NCBI RefSeq assembly: GCF_051175385.1
Contig: NZ_CP195106.1
Coordinates: 4,960,001-5,024,000, forward strand
DNA from: Tundrisphaera lichenicola
GTDB taxonomy: Bacteria; Planctomycetota; Planctomycetia; Isosphaerales; Isosphaeraceae
DNA length: 64,000 nucleotides
Direction: 5' to 3'
Shown here piece by piece: positions 25,884-34,261 of this stretch. The notes below the pieces were generated by a model, which was not told the origin of the DNA, did not search any database, and worked only from the letters and a program-made list of their open reading frames with translations. The translations under genes were made by a program, and so were the position numbers. Numbering within the stretch: the stretch's first letter is position 1; every line of letters starts with the position of its first letter.

Positions 25884-27047
25884 ATGGCTGAGCCCGCCTT
25901 CGAAATCATTTTGTTAGCCGACCGTCTTGACGCGCCGGATGACCTCCGAACGATACGGGGATTGCTGGAACGGTTGGGGGCTCGAGGTCATCCCACGCGG
26001 GTAATTTGCGTCTCGGCTGTTCCCGATCACGGGATCGCGGTCCTGACGGAGTGCCCAGGTCTTTTACGTCGATGGCAACTTCCCTGGGCCACGAGGGGGC
26101 TCGACCTCGGGAATGACGGCGGCCGATACCGCCTACTTCATGTTCTGGGTGCGGGGATGTCCGACGCTGGGCTCGCCATTGCAGAGCGCTGGCGTCTCCC
26201 CTACTTGCTAACGATCGACGAATTTCCCGGGCACGACGATCGGCTCCGAATGAGTCGGGCCTGGTGTCGTGGGATCGTCTCGACCAACCCGGAACTATCA
26301 GAGTCGTTAATCAAAGATTACGGGATCCCGGTCCGGCTGATCCACAACATCCCTCGAGGGGTCCCTGAGCCCTCCGGACCGGGCGGGCCGCCACGGTCGG
26401 GCCGTGTGCCGGTTGTGGGGGCCGCTGGTCCTCTGATCGCCGCATCCGGATATCCGGTGTTCTTGAATGCAGCCCGGAAAGTTGTCGATTCCGGAATCGA
26501 TGCGGAATTCTTGATTGCTGGTGAGGGGGATGATGAGGCAGAGTTGAGGAGACGAGCCGAGCGACTTCGGATCGCAGACCGTCTGACCTTTGCCGATGAT
26601 CTGACAGTGGGATTGACCTTCTGGGACGCTCTCGACGTCTTCTGTCAGACCTCGGTCGCTCCCACGACCGGACGTTCGCTCGATCTGGCCATGGCACACG
26701 GCGTACCGTCAGTTGCATCCGATGTTGAAGGATTGAGGGGCCGGATCCGTGATGGGGCGACGGGGATTCAAGTCCCCGCGGGTGACTCTACGGCCCTGGC
26801 TAGGGCGATCGCCGGGCTCCTATCCGACACCGATCGGGCTGGCCGGATCGGGGAGGCAGGGCGTATGTCGATCTCATCGGACCACCACCCCGACAATGAG
26901 GCCGATCGGCTGCTTGCCCTTTACCAGCAAGTCGTGGCCAGAGGGTGCGAGCCGATCGAGGTCCTTTCCGATCATGAGATCGAGCTTGGTATGAGCCGGC
27001 CCGGAGGACTGGCCAGATCCGCTCCCGGCGTCGTCGCCGATTCTTGA
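25884..27047 (+). CDS. GT4-type glycosyltransferase
   Basis: This 387-residue protein resembles retaining GT-B transferases. The C-terminal half shows the nucleotide-sugar region expected of GT4: VVGAAGPLIAASGY, FLIAGEGDDEAELRRRAERL, DRLTFADDL, and a Glu-poor version of the usual EX7E loop with AMAHGVPSVASDVEGLRGR. The N-terminal Rossmann half is more diverged. It probably adds a sugar to the surface polysaccharide made by the adjacent locus. GGGAGG lies 8 nt before the ATG. It is the only glycosyltransferase of this region on the plus strand and converges with the GT2 gene, overlapping it by 76 bp. Donor and acceptor are not readable. Confidence 0.8.
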   Translation: MAEPAFEIILLADRLDAPDDLRTIRGLLERLGARGHPTRVICVSAVPDHGIAVLTECPGLLRRWQLPWATRGLDLGNDGGRYRLLHVLGAGMSDAGLAIAERWRLPYLLTIDEFPGHDDRLRMSRAWCRGIVSTNPELSESLIKDYGIPVRLIHNIPRGVPEPSGPGGPPRSGRVPVVGAAGPLIAASGYPVFLNAARKVVDSGIDAEFLIAGEGDDEAELRRRAERLRIADRLTFADDLTVGLTFWDALDVFCQTSVAPTTGRSLDLAMAHGVPSVASDVEGLRGRIRDGATGIQVPAGDSTALARAIAGLLSDTDRAGRIGEAGRMSISSDHHPDNEADRLLALYQQVVARGCEPIEVLSDHEIELGMSRPGGLARSAPGVVADS

Positions 27048-27898
27048 GCTTTCAGGCGGGCCTCGTACACGTTCGCCCACGCCAGGAAATCGTAGAACGA
27101 TAGTAGAGCACAGAACACCAAACCGGGGCGGCCGTCGAGGAAGCCGAGTCGAAAGACATAGGAATAGAGAAATCGAACGACCGGTCGCATCGGAAGTCGA
27201 AGGTAGATCTTCTTCAGGATTCGTTTGAAACGCTTACCTTTACCGATTGTCGGAGGAATCGGCTCGCGGATGAATCGCTCGAACATCGCGGCTTCCCAGA
27301 CGGCATATCGGTTGTGCTTCTCGACCCAGACGGCGATTGATGGGTAGGCATGATGGTCGAGTTCGTGATGGAGCCGAAGCACTCGGCCCTGCAACTCGAC
27401 GTGCTCATGGGCTTCATTGTCTCCGGTCTTCGTGCCGGGCTCGACGGGCATACGCTCGTATCGACCGAGTCGATGCTTGAAGAGGCGGAGGTTCCAGGCC
27501 TCTGCATAGCCGCAGTGTCGGATTCTTCGACCGAGGAAGAAATATTTCATATTCAGATAGAAGCCGTCGGCCTCATCGGCCACAGTTCTCCGAGCGATCT
27601 CCTCGGCCAGTTCGGGGATGACCACCTCGTCGGCGTCAACGATGAGGACCCATTCATTCCGAAACGGCAGGTTTTCGAGCGCCCAGTTTTTTTTCTTGGG
27701 GTAGATGCCGTTGAAATGGAACTGAACGACATTCGCCCCATGTTCAGCCGCGACGAGCGCCGTACTGTCGGAACTCTGGCTATCGACCACGAAAACCTCG
27801 TCGGCCCAAGCCAGAGCCGATAAGCATCGGCCGAGGTTCTCGCCCTCATTCTTGACCGGGACGATGACACTGATTGGGGCGAGTCGGGATCGTTCCAT
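26972..27898 (-). CDS. GT2 family glycosyltransferase (LPS heptose/KdtX-like)
   Basis: This 308-residue inverting transferase has a GT-A fold. It begins ISVIVPVKNEGENLGRCL, followed by ADEVFVVDSQSSDSTA, and the metal-binding Asp motif WVLIVDADEVV near residue 92. It then has YPKKKNWALENL and the GYAEAWNLRLFK segment seen in the KdtX/WaaE branch. A C-terminal amphipathic helix (KRFKRILKKIYL) would associate with the membrane. The start was moved to the ATG at 27898. AGAGG lies 6 nt upstream, and this places the gene 20 bp after the upstream stop. It is the last gene of the polysaccharide cluster, and its 3' end overlaps a convergent GT4 gene by 76 bp. Confidence 0.9.
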   Translation of the reverse strand: MERSRLAPISVIVPVKNEGENLGRCLSALAWADEVFVVDSQSSDSTALVAAEHGANVVQFHFNGIYPKKKNWALENLPFRNEWVLIVDADEVVIPELAEEIARRTVADEADGFYLNMKYFFLGRRIRHCGYAEAWNLRLFKHRLGRYERMPVEPGTKTGDNEAHEHVELQGRVLRLHHELDHHAYPSIAVWVEKHNRYAVWEAAMFERFIREPIPPTIGKGKRFKRILKKIYLRLPMRPVVRFLYSYVFRLGFLDGRPGLVFCALLSFYDFLAWANVYEARLKAQESATTPGADLASPPGRLIPSSIS

Positions 27899-27918
27899 GA
27901 CGTGCCTCTGTAGCTCCT

Positions 27919-29121
27919 TCAAAGTCCCCGGGCCTCTTCGACAGCATCGGGAACCGGACCGCCGCCGGCAACCCACCGATACACCGAGGCGAGCCGGTCG
28001 GCCTGACGGTCCCAGGTATATTGACGTTCGACGAGATCACGACCTCGATGCGCAAGCTGCTCGCGATCGGTATCCGAACGGTCGAGCAGATCCCGGAGGC
28101 CTCCGGTCACGCCTTCGGAGGTCGGTTCGACCACGATCCCGCCTTCGGCTCGAGTTAGCTCAGGAAAGTGACAGGCCGTGGTGACGAGGACCGGGAGTCG
28201 GCAGGCCAGGGCCTCGAGAATCGCCATGCTAAATCCTTCGCTGAAGCTAGGGAGTGCGAAGGCATTGGCGGCAGCCCAGACCTTGCGGCCACGTTCTCCC
28301 GAGACGTGACCCAGAACCGTGACCCGATCGGTGAGGCCGTTTGCCCTGGTACGCTCCAGGAACGGTGTCAGTGCACCGTCATCATTTCCTGCGAGGAGGA
28401 TGTGAACTTCGGGATGGTCGCGGGCCACGGATTCGAGTGCATCGGCCAGGAGTTGGAGACCCTTCTTGAGGTGCAATCTCCCATAGAAGAGGACGATGAA
28501 TTTGCCCTTTAGTTCAGGGAACTCGGCTTCCAGCTCCGACCTGGGAGGGAGGTTGTCGAACGGACGGAGCTCGACCCCATTGGGCACCAGTGCGATGGGT
28601 GTTTTAGGAGCGATGGCCCGAAGGTGGCTGATCTCGGGCCGTGCGAGAGCATGGAGACACGAGGCCCGCCGAAGGTTTCTCCCTTCCACCAACGCCGTGT
28701 AAACCTTTTTCTTGAAGGCTTTATGCCGCAGAGCCCAGGGTTCGGCCATCCCATGGGCAGCGACGAGATACGGCACATCGGCCAGTCGGGCGGTCCGACA
28801 ACCAAGGCGAGTGTGTCCTTGCCAGAGTCCATGGAAGTGGACGACTTCGGCCGAACGAATCGAGCGATCTAGGTCGGTCTCGGGTCCGAGGAGTTGGACT
28901 CGGTCGGGGATCAAGGTGCCGTCGAGCCGCGAAGGCGTTGGGGTGACGATCTGGATTGGTTCCCCTCGACGCGCAAGCGCACCGGTCATCCCCAGGATAC
29001 TCGGGACCATCCCACCGTCTCGTCGCGGGTCGAGCCCGTTGCAGCAGTGAATCCAACCGGTCGACCGATCGACTTCGTTATCGTGACCCGTCTCCGAAAC
29101 TCGTTCAACGACCCGACTCAT
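27919..29121 (-). CDS. GT4-type glycosyltransferase
   Basis: A 400-residue GT-B transferase. The N-terminal domain has GGMVPSILGMTGALARRG and VVHFHGLWQGHTRLG, followed by VAAHGMAEPWALRHKAFKK. The C-terminal domain has the canonical GT4 elements: FYGRLHLKKGLQLLADAL, HILLAGNDDGA, VTVLGHVSGE, and the EX7E motif in PSFSEGFSMAILEALACRLP. It should transfer a sugar from a nucleotide donor with retention, during repeat-unit assembly at the inner membrane. Its start overlaps the upstream GT4 stop by 4 bp, and GGAGGA lies 8 nt before the ATG. The gene order implies it acts with the two neighbouring transferases. Confidence 0.93.
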   Translation of the reverse strand: MSRVVERVSETGHDNEVDRSTGWIHCCNGLDPRRDGGMVPSILGMTGALARRGEPIQIVTPTPSRLDGTLIPDRVQLLGPETDLDRSIRSAEVVHFHGLWQGHTRLGCRTARLADVPYLVAAHGMAEPWALRHKAFKKKVYTALVEGRNLRRASCLHALARPEISHLRAIAPKTPIALVPNGVELRPFDNLPPRSELEAEFPELKGKFIVLFYGRLHLKKGLQLLADALESVARDHPEVHILLAGNDDGALTPFLERTRANGLTDRVTVLGHVSGERGRKVWAAANAFALPSFSEGFSMAILEALACRLPVLVTTACHFPELTRAEGGIVVEPTSEGVTGGLRDLLDRSDTDREQLAHRGRDLVERQYTWDRQADRLASVYRWVAGGGPVPDAVEEARGL

Positions 29122-30344
29122 GCTCGGACTCCTCCGGTTCCGGTGAGTATTTTCGGTCGGCGATTAAGCCTGTCATTGACGGATCCCATTGGATGATTCG
29201 CCTTTTCGATCGCCTCGGCCATCCCGCTGGCGAACCGCTCGGGTCCCCACTCACGGACCACTTTCGAAGATCGCCGGCCCATCTCCGCCCGTTTTCTTTC
29301 AGGAAGCTTAGCCATCCAGCCGAGCGAGGCTCCAATCTCTTCCTCGTCGAATGGGTCGAATCTCCGACCGGTGATTCCTTCGGGCGAAGGCACCAGGGTC
29401 TCTACGCAACCCGCGCGGTTCGAGACGAGGAGTGGCAGGCCACAAGCGGCCGCCTCATTCACGACCAGGCCCCAGGGCTCCATGAAACTCGGATGGACGA
29501 ATGCCGAGGCATGGGCCAACCAGGGAGCCTGCTCCTCGACTTGCAGGAAGCCAGGCCGGTGAATCGAGTTGGCAAATCCGCTCGATTGTATGGCCTCATC
29601 GACCTCGGATTCGGCTGGCCCGGCGCCGCAGAGGACAAGATCCCAGGCACCTTCGGGAGAGACCCCGGCCCGATATCTGGCGAACGCTCGAACGAGCCTC
29701 ACCAGGTTCTTCTCCGCTACGAATCGATTCACCGCCAGGAAATAAGGTGACGCCGGTAAGCCTCGCCGCGATTCTGGATCCTGGCGGGCGGCTTCGGCCC
29801 GTTTTGCGAAAGCCAGGTTGTCCACCGCATTGTAACCCATCGCGATCCGCGATTCGGGGAGACCCAGACTCACCAGGTAATCTCGGTGTCGGGGCCCTCC
29901 CACGAGTCCGGCCGAGAAGCAAGAGACCCTCCTTCGCTTGATGGCCTCCTTCCACCAGGTTCGGGGATGATCGATCTCCTGGCTCTCCGACAGGAGTATG
30001 GTCGGCCGACCAATTCGCCTGGCCCAATTGAGGGCGGCCATCGACTCGGTCCGTGAATAACCGACGATTCCTACGAAGTCAGGTCGATCGCGATCCAGGG
30101 CTCGTTTCATCTCTCGGGAGCATTCCAGCGATGAGATCTCTTCCAGATCCCTGCCGGGGAAGAGCGTAATCCACTCGAATGACTTACCGCCGGACTCCCG
30201 GGTCCACGGGTATCTCTGCTCTCGGCCGGCAATCTCGTAGGCGATCAGTCGATCGCCCGACTCGTGGAGGAGGTCGGCAAGAGCCGAGAGTCGAGCCAGG
30301 TGATAGGGTCCGAAATTGGTGAAACAGACCGATACCTTGCTCAT
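29118..30344 (-). CDS. GT4-type glycosyltransferase
   Basis: A 408-residue GT-B transferase. The N-terminal domain starts VSVCFTNFGPYHLARLSAL. The C-terminal domain has FLAVNRFVAEKNLVRLVRAF, WDLVLCGAGPAE, the loop IHRPGFLQVEE and the EX7E-type segment PSFMEPWGLVVNEAAACGLP. It belongs with the surface polysaccharide cluster and presumably builds the repeat unit on a lipid carrier. Both ends overlap neighbours by 4 bp: the polymerase-like gene upstream (30341-30344) and the next GT4 downstream (29118-29121). That indicates strict co-translation. Donor sugar unknown. Confidence 0.92.
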   Translation of the reverse strand: MSKVSVCFTNFGPYHLARLSALADLLHESGDRLIAYEIAGREQRYPWTRESGGKSFEWITLFPGRDLEEISSLECSREMKRALDRDRPDFVGIVGYSRTESMAALNWARRIGRPTILLSESQEIDHPRTWWKEAIKRRRVSCFSAGLVGGPRHRDYLVSLGLPESRIAMGYNAVDNLAFAKRAEAARQDPESRRGLPASPYFLAVNRFVAEKNLVRLVRAFARYRAGVSPEGAWDLVLCGAGPAESEVDEAIQSSGFANSIHRPGFLQVEEQAPWLAHASAFVHPSFMEPWGLVVNEAAACGLPLLVSNRAGCVETLVPSPEGITGRRFDPFDEEEIGASLGWMAKLPERKRAEMGRRSSKVVREWGPERFASGMAEAIEKANHPMGSVNDRLNRRPKILTGTGGVRA

Positions 30345-31684
30345 GAGGGCTCAGAACCTCCGAATTTATTGACAAACCAGAGCAGGAGTAGCGTGGGCAA
30401 TGTGGTGAATCCGAAGTTGTAATAAAACCAGTTGCATGGATCGTCGTTTACCGTCATGAACCAGGCGTTGTAATAGAAGAGAGACCAGGCGGCCTGGGCC
30501 CAAGGAGAGTCGGCATGGAGCCTGTAAAATCGATAAGTCGTGCCGAGGAAAGCGGCGATGATCGTCAGGACGATCAATGTCGCGGTCGATCCGCCGTTGA
30601 GTTGGGTTGCACCAAGAATCCCGATCGCTGGTCCCGTGAAGTTTTCCTTCCGCTCCTTCTCAGAACCGGCCATCCAGGCGGAGATCCATTGGGCACGCCC
30701 ATAGATCGGCTTCTCGGGCCAGACGAGTCGAGGGATGAATGTCGAGAAGATACGGAGGTAGTTTGCTCCATAATCATATTCCGACTTGATTGGGACCGTG
30801 TCCAGCATGAGGAGGTAACCGCCCCACTCCTCCGTCTCATACGAGACGACCTCATCCCCTTTCGTCTCATGTTCCTTGAGATTGACACTCTCGAGGATCG
30901 TGACAGGGTCGAACGTCGAGACGAAGTCGATGAATTTCGAGAATGATCCGTGAGTCTGATGTTGATTCGAGTAATACCGCCAACCGATCGAAATTCCTAC
31001 CGCCATCGCACCGGTCATCGCGGTCGTTACGAGGATCGGAAATGAAGGTCGGCGGAATCTGGGGAGATAGAAGGAGCATACTCCCACCAGGACGGCCACC
31101 AGCGAGTGAGAACGCTTCCCATTGAACATCCAGATGATCAGATAAGCGATCACGACTCCAATTCCCGCCGCGGTGTAAACCGGCCTCGGCCTCGAGACCT
31201 GGCGACCCGTCACGATCAGGAGTACACCAGCAACGAGCATGACCAGCGGGAATGAGAGCATGAGAGCCGCCTCCGGAGAGGTGGTCTCAGTCGAGTCGTC
31301 CGACCCTCTGAGGACGATCCCGGAGCAGAGCAATCCCCATAAGACGAGGACAGGGCAGAGGAACTGGATCGGAGGGAGTGACCACTGCCTGGGAGGGCTC
31401 GGTAGGAGTTTCGCGAACGAACTCCACGGGCCGAGGTGATAGAGCGTAACGAACCAGGAAAGTGCCCAGAAGGCCCGGAGATTCGCGGTGGTGACCAGAT
31501 CGGCCCCCCTGACGCTGATGGCCCACTCATGATACGAGATCGGCTGGATCACATAGAGCTGGAGATATCCGACGAAGAATAGCCAGATCGGGGCGAAGGG
31601 GTCGAATTTCCGGGAGAGTACATGGGCCGCGAAGGTACAAACCATGATTCCGGCAGTCAGGTATACATAAGTAATTTCATTCAT
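30341..31684 (-). CDS. Wzy-like polysaccharide polymerase (multi-spanning membrane protein)
   Basis: This protein of about 447 residues has ten or more membrane helices. A large periplasmic loop lies between about 245 and 345 (HQTHGSFSKFIDFVSTFDPV, then YDYGANYLRIFSTFIPRLVW). The loop ends in the P-R-x-x-W-P-x-K-P pattern common in oligosaccharide repeat-unit polymerases. It would join lipid-linked repeat units outside the inner membrane. The ATG at 31684 is preferred because it overlaps the acyltransferase stop as ATGA. A TTG 18 bp upstream would add six residues. The function rests on topology and genomic context, as sequence motifs in this family are weak. Confidence 0.8.
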   Translation of the reverse strand: MNEITYVYLTAGIMVCTFAAHVLSRKFDPFAPIWLFFVGYLQLYVIQPISYHEWAISVRGADLVTTANLRAFWALSWFVTLYHLGPWSSFAKLLPSPPRQWSLPPIQFLCPVLVLWGLLCSGIVLRGSDDSTETTSPEAALMLSFPLVMLVAGVLLIVTGRQVSRPRPVYTAAGIGVVIAYLIIWMFNGKRSHSLVAVLVGVCSFYLPRFRRPSFPILVTTAMTGAMAVGISIGWRYYSNQHQTHGSFSKFIDFVSTFDPVTILESVNLKEHETKGDEVVSYETEEWGGYLLMLDTVPIKSEYDYGANYLRIFSTFIPRLVWPEKPIYGRAQWISAWMAGSEKERKENFTGPAIGILGATQLNGGSTATLIVLTIIAAFLGTTYRFYRLHADSPWAQAAWSLFYYNAWFMTVNDDPCNWFYYNFGFTTLPTLLLLWFVNKFGGSEPS

Positions 31685-32799
31685 GGGGTGGCTGTCCCCC
31701 AACCGTCCAGACTCCGACTGTCAACTGGTCGCAGCGAAACCGACGTCGTCCTATCCGAATATTTGAATTTGCCCTTCAGGGAAAGTAATGGTCGCTCGAT
31801 CAGGTTCCACGAAGCCATCGCCAGGCCGAAACTGGCCAGAAGCTTGATCGCATCAACGATCCAGCCCTCGGGCGTCCCGAGCCGAGAGGCGAGCCCTTCC
31901 ACGCCAGCAAAGACCATACAGTGGTAGAGATAAATCCCGTAACTCAGTTGGCCGAGTCCGACGAGTCGATGGTCTCGGAGTGGAGCCAGCAATCCCCGAC
32001 CGGAATGGAGAACGACCAGCCCGATCAGGCTGAGGTACATGGTGTTGATGGCGAGCATTCGGAAACTCTGTGCCAGATTTTGGCTCGCGAAGCCGGGCCA
32101 AGCCCGCTCCAACATGGCGTAAGCTCTTCCTCCCCCGGCCAGGTAGGCGACCGAGACGATCCCGATACCAACCAGGATTTTCTCGACGGCTCGATCCGAG
32201 ACCTGTCCCGATTCGATCCGAGCCATCAGGACCGCCAGCAAGCCGCCCAACGCTAATCCGTCGGATCGAGTCAGCAAAATCCAGGGTGAAAAGCCGATTG
32301 CACGGGACAGGACGGCCGCCACGATCAGTGCCAATCCGATGGGTACGACTCGCCTACGCCCGAATAGCATCAGAGCGGGGGGCCAGATCAGGTAGTACTG
32401 CTCCTCAACGGCAAGTGACCACGTATGGTTAAATCCGGGAGCAAATGGAGGATTTTCAGCGAACCAATAATTGGGAACGAACTGAGTATAAGTGAGAAAA
32501 TATGGTAAAGCTTCGAGTCTGGCTCCCCCCTCGGCCAGGTAGTAGATTCCGGTGAATGCGAGCAAGCTCAAGTAATAGATGGGGAGGATTCGGAGTCCTC
32601 GACGAGCATAGAAGGTGGTGAGGAATCCGGGACGATCTAACTGATCGAGGATGATCGAGGTGATCAGGTATCCCGACATGACGAAGAACAAGTCGACGGC
32701 CGTTCCGAGGAAGCCATATTTCAGGAACCAGAGGTGATAGGCGACGATGGTCACGGCAGCCAGGCCGCGCAGGGCGTCGAGTTCGGGAATCCTTTTCAT
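31681..32799 (-). CDS. Acyltransferase family 3 membrane protein (OafA/NodX type)
   Basis: This 372-residue integral membrane protein shows the acyltransferase-3 opening, RIPELDALRGLAAVTIVAYH. GTAVDLFFVMSGYLI, WSLAVEEQYYLIWP and about ten helices follow. Members O-acylate sugars of lipopolysaccharide, capsule or peptidoglycan, usually with acetyl groups. The start at 32799 has AGGAGG 5 nt upstream and begins at the family's usual position. A longer frame from 32889 adds a hydrophilic leader with no support. It lies between a GT4 gene and the polymerase-like gene, so its probable role is decorating the repeat unit. Confidence 0.94.
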   Translation of the reverse strand: MKRIPELDALRGLAAVTIVAYHLWFLKYGFLGTAVDLFFVMSGYLITSIILDQLDRPGFLTTFYARRGLRILPIYYLSLLAFTGIYYLAEGGARLEALPYFLTYTQFVPNYWFAENPPFAPGFNHTWSLAVEEQYYLIWPPALMLFGRRRVVPIGLALIVAAVLSRAIGFSPWILLTRSDGLALGGLLAVLMARIESGQVSDRAVEKILVGIGIVSVAYLAGGGRAYAMLERAWPGFASQNLAQSFRMLAINTMYLSLIGLVVLHSGRGLLAPLRDHRLVGLGQLSYGIYLYHCMVFAGVEGLASRLGTPEGWIVDAIKLLASFGLAMASWNLIERPLLSLKGKFKYSDRTTSVSLRPVDSRSLDGWGTATP

Positions 32800-32885
32800 C
32801 GCATCCTCCTGTGTGTTCCCTCGAAAACCGTCCCCGTCGCCGACAAGGCGACGGGGCAGTCGTACGCCCATTTCGGGGCCAGGGC

Positions 32886-34211
32886 TCACACCCGGAGTGC
32901 GTTAAGACGGTTCAGCGAATCTAGGATGGAAGCATGATATCGAGGCCAGTCGAATTCCTCGGCCCGGACCCGTGCAGCTCGAGCCATCGACTCGCGAAGG
33001 GCCGGGTCGGAGCCGAGTCGTTCCATCGTCTCGGCCAGCGACTCGAAATCGGCCGGCGGGACAAAATAGCCCTCGGCCCCTTCCCGGACGACCGAACCTG
33101 CATCGGGAGTGACGATGCAGGGCAAGCCGCAGGCGAGCGCCTCATACGTCACGACGGCCGACCCCTCGAAGAGAGAGGGGAAAACAAACACGTCGGCAGA
33201 CGCCATCATTGACGGCATATCCGAGTGGGCGACCCTCCCCAGATGCTCGACATCATCGAGATAATTGAGAAGCGGGCCAGGGTCGCTCGGGAGTGCACCG
33301 ACGAGTTGGAGCCTCCATCCCGGCCGTCGAATCTTACGCCAGGCTTCGAGGAGATATTTGATCCCTTTGCGCTGGGTGATTCCGCCCGCGAACAGGAACG
33401 TACAAGTCTCTGCGTGACGTTTTCCCGGAAGCGGGCAGAAACGTAGGGTGTCCGCCGCATAGGGAATGACATCAATGCGATCGCGAGGTGTCCCGTGTCG
33501 GGCAAGGATCGCCGCGATGTGCTCGGATGGGACGAGGATCCGGTCAGCCAGTTCGATGTCCTTCAAGCGTCGTTGGTGGAGCCAGTCGAGTGCTTCGAGG
33601 TCGAGCCGACCATCGCCGAGATAGATTGGGAAAAACTCGGGAGATTCGGCAGCTTCGCGTTCGAGGACGGACTTTTCTTCTCGAACATCCCCGTGAACCA
33701 TGCTTAAGATCGTAGGAATGCCCAGGTCCCGACAGGTCGGTAAGGTGAACTCGGAACCGACGTCACTGAAAAGGAAGGCCGCCTCGGGCCGGGATCGCCT
33801 GATGCTGTGCGCGACAAATCGGTCGAATTTGCGGGTTCGCCATCGAGCGACCGCGTGTTGAGCCTCTGGCACCCGGGAGGCTAAACGGTTCTCGATCGCG
33901 AGTGCGGCATCGAAAGTCCAGTCCGACCGGACTTGGTGGGCCGGGATCTGGCGGTCGTATCTCTTTCGGAGAGTGCGTCGGATTCGAGGGAACTGGCAGG
34001 GCACCAGCCGACGAATTTGCTCCGAAACCGGCCCGTGCCCCTTGTAATAAAAGCCGGTCAGGAATCTATCGAGAGCACCATCTTTAGCAAATCCGATGGC
34101 TGCCTGATAGGCGGGCGGGCGAGCATCGGGACAGGCCACCAGGATCGAACCGGGTCGATTCTGAACATTTGATCTGGGTGAGGGCGGGTGCAGACTCGTG
34201 GTGATTGGCAC
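32886..34211 (-). CDS. GT4-type glycosyltransferase
   Basis: A 441-residue transferase starting at GTG, with AAGGA 7 nt upstream. The N-terminal half is long and basic, with FLTGFYYKGHG and a WTFDAALAIENRLASRV segment. This recalls GT4 enzymes of planctomycetes and cyanobacteria. The C-terminal half is canonical: TFLFAGGITQRKGIKYLLEA, WRLQLVGALPSD, VEHLGRVAHSDMP, and the EX7E segment PSLFEGSAVVTYEALACGLP. It is expected to act in assembling the cluster's polysaccharide. It follows the AlkP-superfamily gene by 50 bp and precedes the acyltransferase by about 86 bp. Confidence 0.92.
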   Translation of the reverse strand: MPITTSLHPPSPRSNVQNRPGSILVACPDARPPAYQAAIGFAKDGALDRFLTGFYYKGHGPVSEQIRRLVPCQFPRIRRTLRKRYDRQIPAHQVRSDWTFDAALAIENRLASRVPEAQHAVARWRTRKFDRFVAHSIRRSRPEAAFLFSDVGSEFTLPTCRDLGIPTILSMVHGDVREEKSVLEREAAESPEFFPIYLGDGRLDLEALDWLHQRRLKDIELADRILVPSEHIAAILARHGTPRDRIDVIPYAADTLRFCPLPGKRHAETCTFLFAGGITQRKGIKYLLEAWRKIRRPGWRLQLVGALPSDPGPLLNYLDDVEHLGRVAHSDMPSMMASADVFVFPSLFEGSAVVTYEALACGLPCIVTPDAGSVVREGAEGYFVPPADFESLAETMERLGSDPALRESMARAARVRAEEFDWPRYHASILDSLNRLNALRV

Positions 34212-34261
34212 GGGATCATCCTTGATCGTAAGGTGTGCGTCGATGACGTGGGGCGATCAGA

